Source: Apostichopus leukothele (lineage: Eukaryota > Echinodermata > Holothuroidea > Aspidochirotida > Stichopodidae). Taken from it: a DNA stretch of 21,309 bases. Location of the stretch: positions 2,296,753-2,318,061 of the forward strand of contig JAAAKB020000008.1 of NCBI GenBank assembly GCA_010014835.2. Direction: 5' to 3'. Of this stretch, positions 1-7,260 are shown in pieces. Position numbers and translations under genes: made by a program. The notes under the pieces were generated by a model that was not told the DNA's origin, did no database searches, and worked only from the letters and a program-made list of their open reading frames with translations. Every line of letters starts with the position of its first letter. The first letter of the stretch is position 1.

Positions 1-219
1 CTAGTAATTTCAAATAGAAAATGCTTAGATGCAACTTGCAAGGCCTGGGAAGTGCCATTTCCAGCGATCTGGGAGGCTTGTTGGGCCAAAATTGTATTGT
101 ACGCTTCGCGCCAACCATGGTGGCGCTACGCTTAGATAGTTTCCAATGGCGAATCTACTGCTCTGATAATTTGCCTACAGTTTCGCCCCTCCCTTGGCAA
201 ATTCCTTGCTAAGCGCCTG
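1..219 (+). repeat. Right-hand end of a dispersed hAT-like non-autonomous element (partial)
   Basis: This stretch is richer in GC and CpG than its surroundings and ends in GCTAAGCGCCTG at 208-219. The reverse complement of that end resembles the CAGTGGCGTATGAAGG left end seen at 21238, so the two edge repeats look like opposite termini of one family, with hAT-style CAG...CTG ends. An imperfect palindrome, GCGCCAACCATGGTGGCGC, lies at 108-126. Open frames here belong to the repeat and are not a gene. The left end lies outside the window, so no target-site duplication can be tested. Confidence 0.5.
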
Positions 220-342
220 GAAGGGGAAGGCTCTGTTTAAAGCTGGGAGAAAGAATAGTTATCCCAACCAGAGAACATTTAATACATCACCAGAAAAATA
301 GAAATGGATAGAAAGTTACAGCGAAATGAGGTGTTAGCTTAC

Positions 343-474
343 ATCGAAAGAAGGAATGGGATCACTGGCATCGGATTGATAAGGAGGTATCTGGTCTGCC
401 GGGGTAGAGCTACTCGATGGGGCTGCATCCTCAGAGGTAACTAAAACATCACTGGCAATGTCTGCCATAGAAAC
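343..474 (-). CDS. WDR81: WDR81 coding exon 6 (low-complexity linker after BEACH)
   Basis: 132 nt (44 codons, phase 0 both ends), with acceptor TGATTTATTCAAG and donor GTAAGC. It encodes VSMADIASDVLVTSEDAAPS, then a Ser/Pro/Asp-rich run ending DPIPSFD. The composition fits the disordered linker between the BEACH and WD40 parts, which is poorly conserved, so assignment rests on splice signals, phase and position. No in-phase continuation exon was found between 342 and 1, so the next exon should lie outside the window. Confidence 0.72.
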
Positions 475-3400
475 CTTGAATAAATCAAAGAAAAACAGTG
501 GAGACTTAATAATCATGTATGTCCAAGGCTGTGAACAACCCGCAGATAAAATGCTTCATTAGCATAGTTAGGACCTGTACTGAACAGAAAGAGGAGCTTA
601 GGCACTTAGGATCAAAGCTGCTAGACTTATGTCTCAAATCAATAAAATTCAAAAATGAAGTCATTAATATTGATGTTCAAAACGTGAAATGACTTGAACA
701 AGTTTGTGAGGAGAGATAGTACAACAACTCAAGTTACTGACTCGATTCAAGTTAGGAAAACTGCTGCAAATGACCTGACTTGATATCAAGAAATGAACTG
801 CTATAATAATCTAAAATCATTTACCACATTGTCCTATTAAACTAAAAGTTAAAAATTTGATAAATCAGCTCTGCTTTAAAAAATTGTTTTACCACTAATC
901 CATCATGGACTGAAGTACGCTTGGCATCACCAACTCCAACTGGAGCCTTCAGTTTGGTCCTAGGGATGTTGGGGGCATCTGTTGCCATATATGGTGATGG
1001 TGTCAGTTTCTTTGGATGTGGGCCATGGAATAATTGTACAATGCCATGACCTACTGGGATGGTGTGCTTATCCATTACAGGAAGAAACACATTCATAGAT
1101 TTCTTAGCAGCACTGCCCGAAAGCTGAAGGACAAGAAAAGAAACTGCTGTGTAAAGATTAACCTACATAATGGAAAATGCTTTAGAGGAGTTTATATCTC
1201 AAGTATTCCTTGTATAAAGAAAAGGTTTAAGTTTAAATGAGGGATTGAAAGATTGAGCCATCAATAAATAAACTTGTCATCCCTTTATCAAAAGATGCAA
1301 AATTAAAAACCCAAACCATAGTGGCATATAAACACACTTCAGGCTTTAATGACGTTAGTGTGTGTGTGTGTGTGGTCTATACTTATGCAGCAATTTGATG
1401 TACTAATCACATTCATTTAATGTTATAAATATCATAACAAACATCTGATATACTGTTCATGAGTCAAGTTTGAATGTAGATCTTTATATTAGGCATATGA
1501 CTTAAAGGCCAACACCGTTTCTTCGCTAACAGCGAAAAGTTTGGCACTACGATCATGTAGGTCACCTTTTATGATAATGAGAGGAATCTAGAGTGCTTTT
1601 GCTTTCAACATAGGGCAGCTAACATGGAAATACTCTCATAAAATACACATCAGTTCATAATATTCACACCACCTGCAATTATCAAATCTTAACCTTGAAT
1701 TAAACTTTGCTTTTCTCATTGTTAGCGAGATTGAATTTCTGGTAAATTGAGTTTGTAGCATGCATAATTTTATTCACACTCATTATGCTAATTATACTTG
1801 TATCATAAAAAAACTGCAGTATGGATGAGCTGTGCTTGCTTTCCAGAACCATATGTTGCTGTGTGATACTGTTTAATGATACGTCTGAAGACATGATAAA
1901 CTGAACAGGAATATTATTTGAATAGTAATACACATCTATTCCAAAGATACAAACAGAAGACAATTAAAGATAAGAATGAACCAAAGTACATATGTTTGCA
2001 AAATTGAACAAACAAAGATAATTTTCTGCAGATTACATATAAGCCATTGTAGAGTGCTAGCAATGTGATTAAAGGCACTTCTGTTAAAATTTGGATCAAA
2101 AGAGATGTGGGGAGGTAGAGGGGGAACAAGAGAGGGTGCAAAGAGGGTGTACAATAGATGTAAACAATCTCTGAGATTCAGTTATAATATGAAGGAACAT
2201 AGAAATTTTCGGTTTAACTTTCTCTGACAATGTTTTTGTGAAACTCCCTTGCATTAATGGAATTGGGGAAAATAGATTTAACCACCTGTACCTTATTCTC
2301 TACCCCAGCCATTCATTCTCCTTATACTTACCTTATCACAGTTATTCCTTATGCTAACTTATAACAGTTATTCCTTATGCTTACCTTATAACAATTATTC
2401 CTTATGCTTACCTTATAACAGTTATTCCTTATGCTTACCTTATAACAGTTACTCCTTATGCTTACCTTATAACAGTTATTCCTTATGCTTACCTTACAAC
2501 AGTCATTCCTTATGCTTATCTTATAACAATTATTCCTTATACTTACCTTATCAGTTATTCCTTATGCTTACCTTATAACAGTTATTCCTTATGCTTACCT
2601 TATAACAGTTATTCCTTATATGCTTACCTTTATAACAGTCATTCCTTATGCTTACCTTATAACAGTTATTCCTTATGCTTACCATATAACAGTCATTCCT
2701 TATGCTTACCTTATAACAGTTATTCCTTATGCTTACCATATAACAGTTATTCCTTATGCTTACCATATAACAGTTATTCCTTATGCTTACCTTATTCCTT
2801 ATGCTTACCTTATAACAGTTATTCCTTATACTTACCTTATAACAGTTATTCCTCATTCTCACCTATTAACAGTGATTCCTTATGCTTACCTTCTAACAGT
2901 TATTCCTTATGCTTACCTTATCACAGTTATTCCTTATGCTTACCCTATAACAGTTATTCCTTATGCTTACCTTATAACCAAAGGTAATGTCTATCCAACG
3001 ATGTATTCTCTCCGACACGTGATCACTCTCCAGAACCGATCGGTGCCATTGTATGAAATTCTCCCCATTCTGGCACCAGACGGGCACCTCCAGATCGGGG
3101 AGGTCTTCGTGAATTGATTTAAATATTTCAGGATCGCAAAAGAATTCTGGGATACATTCGTCGGGGGTCCATTCTTGAATCCTCTGCATGCTGCTGGGGT
3201 ACTCCCCGGGTACCCAGTTGCGCCTCACGTGTGTACATAGTACTGATTTCGGTGTCCTCCTTGACTTGTAGACGTAGTAGGTGATGTCCGTGAGCATTCC
3301 GGTGATGTGGTGAGGTGTGTGTTTGTTTTCTCTCAGGTCTGCATCCTGATCCAGCGATGGATCCAGAGAGGATTCGTACATCATGTCCAGCTGCTGATCC

Positions 3401-6400
3401 CCTTTGTTGAGTCGATACTTTGATTTTGAGAGATCGCGAAACCCGCCATCCTTGGTCGAGAAGTCACAGACCCAGGGTAGCACAGGGTAGAAGTTAGGGT
3501 TACTTATTCTTCTTCCAGCTAAATAGTTAAGAATCATCAGATATTCAAAGTTACTGACTTGCCCTAACACCCATGCGCTACAAATTTCAGACAAGGAATT
3601 CACAGACAACGATTCGAAATCTGTGAGTGGCACCTCTCTCAAAAATTGTCTGTAATAGCTGACATGTTTGTCATCTTTCTTATGCAGATTAGGATCTTCA
3701 AGAGGAGCGAGTTGTGTCATCTGACTCCATCTCGGTCCTTTACAACGAACCCACAAGTCCTCTTGGAAGGTAAAGTCAGTGAGGTTGACATTACCGCAGA
3801 CGAGTCCTTGACTGTGAAGGAGGTTGACGATTTGTAGCAGCTGATAGATGACGTACAATGGTTTTGCATAGGAGTCGGCAAGCATGGCAGGACTAAATGT
3901 GACACATTCCTGTATAGTATGATGTAGACTCTGTTGAACTAAGTACACAACGTTGGCAGTAGATAAACAAAACAGGACCGGAACCAAATTGCCATGGGTG
4001 ACCTGAGTCTTGGGGTCAATGTTTGGTGGATCTGATCCTTCTGTTTGGTTGCTCTCTATGAAAGGACAACTATACAGTCTTAGCAGGATTTGCTTTAATG
4101 GAATGTCTTCAAACTGTGAGAAGAAAGATAAGGGGAAAAAATTAAATAAAGTTAAATAAACACCAAGCGACTCAACCGACACAAAAATGAAGCCCACCCA
4201 ATTTTTTGTGATGTCATATAATCTTCCCCACTCTCCCTTTACCCCAAACCCTAGCCACTCAAACAGCTGGAACACCAACTAGTTCCATAAAATTAGCTAT
4301 CCATACTCAATGTTTAATATCTTCAGGTTGGTACCATTGTCATTTCCTTTTCCATATATCCTTCGTTTTAGTATGCATGGATGTATGAACACAGCAGGAA
4401 AAAAACAAAACTAATTGGAGTGAAACAATGAGAGGCAAAGAAAACTCTACTAAAACTGAAACAAATTTTAACAGATCTACTTTCAATTTCATTCATATAG
4501 CAACCAGGGCAGAAATTTATTGTAATCCAACCGTAAAGTTACTCTACAAATAAACAATTAACTAAGCCGCCATTTCCCTGATACTGATAGTGCATTGTAG
4601 CTTAAAGAGACAGGGAGTAAATCATACGAAGCATCAAAATCACAACAAAATCAGTTAAAACATGAACACACAGTCTGTGTTAAAGCAACATCGTGTGGTA
4701 AGTGTTCAGATTTGATGATACTTTAGTCATTGTTTTGTTTGTTGTTAACAACACAAGCATAAACTAAGATGACTAGGGCAAAGCATTCTTTTTTTGGAAC
4801 TAAATGGTCTCTCTTGTCTAAATTTAAAAGAGCAAAGATACTTTTTACTAGAATTTCCCAGTCAGTTTCAGTTGTTGAATTACTGCTTACTCCTTTAAGT
4901 AGCATTTAGTACTAACTAAGTATGAAATCCTCATGGAGGAAGGAAGCAGCTGTATTAGTTTAACCGTATACAAACATCGTTTGTTTATAACATATTTGTT
5001 TTGGTACATTTTGAAGGATTGCAGCAGATCAGGGTAGCAAACACAATATGTCACTTCAAGGAAGAAACAAATGTCCCCTGCCGTCATCATTCACCTCTAA
5101 CTTAACATAAAGCTGCTCCTAATAATGACAGACTCCCCCAACAATTACTATAGGATGGTTGAACCCACCAATCTTCATTAATCGATATTCACTAAGGTTG
5201 TTTACGCTCCCAATCATGGTGTGTCTAACATTTTGGTTTGGCCTTAGCTAATAAACCAAAGGCTTGATTTAACATTTCTATAACATACTTTTGCACATTT
5301 GAACCTCTGTAGCTGGCTCTGTAAGGGATTGGTCTTTCTAAAAGCCTCTCTCCATTGCAACTTGTAATTTCTTGATGTGATGGCTCCAAGAAACTGGAAG
5401 AAATTCTGCTGATGTGTGAAGCCACCTGAATCCTGGATTGGAAGTCTTTAATGAGAAAAAAACCCATGAAAATATTATTTCATTTAGATGATTATAATGG
5501 AAGGCAGAGGAGATAACACTGGTGGGCATGAGGAGGAGTGACTAGAACTGTTAATAGCAGTAAAAGTTTGACAATTAACGAAGTAAATGGTAGAAACAAG
5601 TCTTCTCAATATGTTATATGTTCCAGACATCATACATATGTTTAAATCAGGTACATATGCATTCCTGAGAATCAAAAGTGAGAGCAAAAGCTCTCTCCAG
5701 TACTGAATCTGAAGCTATTAACATGCTCATTTCCTAGAAATGAGAAACCCCTTGCGTAGGTACTCATAAAGATTTTTAGAAGACTTGATGCTTCGAATAC
5801 CAGAATACTTTTGATAGAGATTATTCTGGGATCAAGACCTCTGACTCTCTGGTTACTAATTAGGCTATAAATCAAGGGACAATTAAAATTCCATAAAAAA
5901 GTACATTTCTTAATGCTGGTTGCCTGCTTGCTTTTTGCAACATAGCTTTCTGACAACTCCCGAAGCTAGGAACTAACTGTAGTCCATCCGTATGTAAGAC
6001 AAGTTCAGAGAGAATTACAGCTTGGAAAGAGATCTCTTCACAAATCTGTTACATGCTCTCTATTTGAAACATTTGCAGGTTTCAAAAGTAGTAATAAAAA
6101 TTATATTTAAAGAAATAAATTATCTACTGCTAATTGATAACTCTGATTTGAATTCTGGATTTATGATAAATGATTTATTTACTAACTGAAATGACTTGAA
6201 ACTGAATGACTTGTGATGCGACCGGTGAAAGCTAGACCTGGCGAAAACCCTGTCTGACTATGCAGAAAACCCATGAAAAAGTCAGATGAATTTTACACCT
6301 TACCTAAGGCAACCATTATGAGTATTTTCAATGGCATGAATTTGCAACCTGACCCATGGTTTAGCAGCCACTCCAAACGCAACACTGTCTTCACCACGCC

Positions 6401-7228
6401 ATTCTGGCCATGCGGTCTCTGTGGCATCAGGGATAGCTAGCTTTGACAGGATGAATGCTATCCATTTCTCGTGAACCTAATTCGCAGGATAAAAAAATTA
6501 ATTTTTCAAATACTACAAACTTTTAATCAAAGCATTCAATACCTTCATGTTACTGTATCAAATAATTTTCTTTCGTTCGTTCGTTCGTTTGTTTGTTCCT
6601 TCTTTCGCTGTTATTCAGACACAGCCAGCAAGTAAAAAGGCTTATTGGGTAACAATAGCTTCTTACTCTGACTTCTTTTGACCTCCACATGAAAGAAACA
6701 GTTTCTTACATTCATAAGTGCACATGGAATGCAGTTCAATCACACTTTACCATACCATGTTTATCACTTTTTCAGACTTCTATTGTTCTCCACAAAATAA
6801 TATTCAACTCTTGTACCCACTAAGGTCTATCTACGCATGATATGGGAAGTTCATCCAAGTGTTCCTTGGGAGTTTTGTTCCTAGAAGGTTTTCTAACTCT
6901 GACCTTCATTGATCTTTGACCTAAATAAAAATCAACATCCTACGATGGTTGCACTTAATAAGATGAATACACGGACCATGTACAAAATTCACCTAAGCTT
7001 TTCTTTCCAGCTGACCACCAAGTTACGACGTTTGCAGACTTTCACCTATGATATTAAACATCAAATGGCATTTGACCTCCACTAATTTCAATGTGATTCT
7101 GCAGGAGATCTGCTGTACTGCAACTATTTTCATGTTTAACTTACCACTGCTAATATATTTCCATCTACAAATTCCAATTGGTTTTCTTGTAATCCCAAAT
7201 CTGCCGCAATTTGAAAGTAGTCTGACAT
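343..7228 (-). CDS. WDR81: WDR81 orthologue, BEACH-domain protein, 5' third of the gene (six coding exons)
   Basis: Exons join as 7228-7145, 6476-6304, 5445-5289, 4113-2971, 1123-893 and 474-343, with intron phases 0, 2, 0, 0, 0, giving about 640 residues in one frame. The gene runs on past position 1; human WDR81 is about 1,940 residues with C-terminal WD40 repeats. Residues 1-138 match the WDR81 N-terminus as I recall it (PWVRLQIHAI, SRNYKLQWREAF). Residues about 225-260 look like a degenerate kinase catalytic-loop region. The BEACH domain runs from about residue 319 (WVLGQVSNFEYLM, AGRR, YPVLPWVCDF, DLSKSKYRLNKGD, WTPDECIPEFF, WIDITFGYK) into exon 5. In vertebrates WDR81 works with WDR91 on endosomes, restrains Beclin-1-containing PI3-kinase, and promotes aggregate autophagy. 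Recognition rests on motif order and continuous phase; I ran no alignment. Confidence 0.93.
475..892 (-). other. WDR81: WDR81 intron 5
   Basis: AT-rich intron with no repeat, second gene or RNA that I can recognise. Confidence 0.7.
893..1123 (-). CDS. WDR81: WDR81 coding exon 5: end of BEACH domain
   Basis: 231 nt (77 codons, phase 0). The acceptor is TCTTGTCCTTCAG and the donor GTAAAA follows GGATTAGTG. It reads LSGSAAKKSMNVFL, then VGHGIVQLFHGPHPKKL, matching 'LQGKEAVKEKNV ... YGVVQLFDQPHPQRL' of vertebrate WDR81. The second half is low in recognisable motifs, as in the family, so the exact donor is less certain than the acceptor. If the donor is missed, a stop follows after 19 more codons. 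Confidence 0.88.
1124..2319 (-). other. WDR81: WDR81 intron 4, part outside the minisatellite
   Basis: Holds a (TG)n run at 1358-1375. A short perfect hairpin (TTCGCT-AAC-AGCGAA) lies at 1522-1536, just after a CTTAAAGG word at 1501 that resembles the end of the MITE at 4601. Small open frames here show no family resemblance. Confidence 0.65.
1358..1375. repeat. (TG)n microsatellite
   Basis: About nine GT dinucleotides in a row, inside WDR81 intron 4. Confidence 0.9.
2911..2916 (-). promoter_or_regulatory. Third tandem 5' splice site (donor copy +54)
   Basis: AAG|GTAAGC, identical in its nine-base core to the annotated donor. Use would add 18 residues (VSIRNNCYRVSIRNNCDK) in frame. The next unit contains TAG in this frame, so this is the last copy that can extend the protein without ending it. 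Confidence 0.5.
2938..2943 (-). promoter_or_regulatory. Second tandem 5' splice site (donor copy +27)
   Basis: AGG|GTAAGC, 27 nt into intron 4. Splicing here would add VSIRNNCYR after FGYK and keep the frame. The match to the U1 consensus is as good as at the annotated donor from +1 to +5, with G instead of A at -2. Confidence 0.5.
2971..4113 (-). CDS. WDR81: WDR81 coding exon 4: kinase-like region and most of the BEACH domain
   Basis: 1,143 nt (381 codons, phase 0 at both ends), with acceptor CTTTCTTCTCACAG. It starts FEDIPLKQILLRLYSCPF. Residues 99-117 of the exon (LHSQGLVCGNVNLTDFTF) sit where a kinase would have its HxD loop but lack the catalytic Asp pattern. The BEACH core follows from exon residue 181 and ends WIDITFGYK. 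The last codon AAG abuts a perfect donor (AAG|GTAAGC), and the 27-bp minisatellite begins there. Open reading continues past the donor only into repeat-encoded VSIRNNCYR-type residues and a stop; those are intron unless downstream donor copies are used. Confidence 0.95.
4114..5288 (-). other. WDR81: WDR81 intron 3
   Basis: Contains the 299-bp MITE at 4601-4899. Outside it the sequence is AT-rich and nothing recognisable was seen. A pyrimidine tract precedes the exon 4 acceptor. Confidence 0.7.
4601..4899. mobile_element. Short MITE with CTTAAAG inverted ends
   Basis: The left end CTTAAAGAGACAGGGAGTAA is answered by a right end whose reverse complement is CTTAAAGGAGTAAGCAGTAA. After the shared CTTAAAG the match is diverged but clear. 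TAG flanks both sides (4598-4600 and 4900-4902) as a likely target-site duplication. There is no coding capacity. The superfamily is not assignable from three duplicated bases. Confidence 0.6.
5289..5445 (-). CDS. WDR81: WDR81 coding exon 3
   Basis: 157 nt, with acceptor TTTTTTCTCATTAAAG and donor GTATGT. After the split Arg codon it reads LPIQDSGGFTHQQNFFQFLG, then SRNYKLQWREAFRKTNP, ending FKCAK in phase 0. A nearer AG at 5433 would also look like an acceptor, but only the 5446 acceptor keeps the phase of exon 2 and retains LPIQD, which matches LPFED of human WDR81. Longer open frames across this exon in other phases are shadows. Confidence 0.88.
5446..6303 (-). other. WDR81: WDR81 intron 2
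   Basis: A 94-codon minus-strand open frame (5956-5672) lies here, but it has no family resemblance, and the flanking exons join directly in phase without it. A perfect 8-bp inverted repeat (CCAGAATA/TATTCTGG, 14-bp spacer) lies at 5800-5829. Nothing else is recognised. Confidence 0.6.
6304..6476 (-). CDS. WDR81: WDR81 coding exon 2
   Basis: 173 nt lie between an acceptor ending GCGAATTAG and a GTAAGG donor. It reads VHEKWIAFILSKLAIP near the start and KPWVRLQIHAIENTHNGCL near the end. This matches the 'VPARWLASL ... GWTRVEVHGL' stretch of vertebrate WDR81. It begins in phase 0 and ends two bases into a codon, which the next exon completes as Arg. Confidence 0.88.
6477..7144 (-). other. WDR81: WDR81 intron 1 (between coding exons 1 and 2)
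   Basis: Contains a TTCG/TTTG microsatellite at 6570-6598. Otherwise it is plain AT-rich intron. Confidence 0.65.
6570..6598. repeat. (TTCG)n/(TTTG)n microsatellite
   Basis: Four TTCG units followed by TTTG units. The TTTG part looks like CpG-decayed TTCG. Confidence 0.85.
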
Positions 7229-7260
7229 CCTTACATGATCTTTCACAACTTCTCATGGAA
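7145..7260 (-). CDS. WDR81: WDR81 exon with start codon (coding 7228-7145)
   Basis: The acceptor CCTCCTTTAG at 7261 follows a pyrimidine-rich run. The proposed start is the ATG at 7228-7226 (MSDYFQIAADLG), with A at -3 and G at -1. A TGA lies in the same frame upstream, so this is the first possible in-frame ATG of the exon. It encodes 28 residues ending in NILAV, then a GTAAGT donor at 7144. Two upstream ATGs occur in the 5'UTR part: one opens an overlapping frame, the other is followed at once by TAA. An upstream non-coding exon is implied if this acceptor is used; I could not place it firmly. Confidence 0.82.

Larger units (their letters stand above)
2320..2978 (-). repeat. 27-bp minisatellite that repeats the WDR81 exon 4 splice donor
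   Basis: About 24 units, most of them 27 bp; a few are shortened or lengthened by small indels. Read on the minus strand, each unit contains GTTATAAG|GTAAGCATAAGG, and the first copy is the real exon 4 / intron 4 junction. GTAAG is kept in all but about three units: 2353-2357 and 2516-2520 lost it, and one near 2859 has GTGAG. Units are interrupted at 2545, 2629 and 2790. Because 27 is divisible by three, long frames stay open on both strands (VSIRNNCYK on minus, YNSYSLCLP on plus). These are products of the repeat, not separate genes. Confidence 0.97.

Noticed and set aside
2620-3117. 165-codon plus-strand frame (ITVIPYAYL repeats) as a gene
   Set aside because: It is the antisense of the minisatellite plus antisense of WDR81 exon 4.
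2893-4278. A single 461-codon minus-strand frame as one exon
   Set aside because: Its first 55 codons are an intron with a pyrimidine tract and CACAG acceptor, and its last 26 codons are the minisatellite. The homology covers only 4113-2971.
5225-5467. 80-codon minus frame containing RIQVASHISRISS as the WDR81 exon frame
   Set aside because: The neighbouring frame gives LPIQDSGGF...SRNYKLQWREAF, which matches WDR81 and keeps phase with both flanking exons.
5672-5956. 94-codon minus frame in WDR81 intron 2 as an extra exon
   Set aside because: Exons 2 and 3 join in phase with continuous homology, and the frame resembles no family I know.
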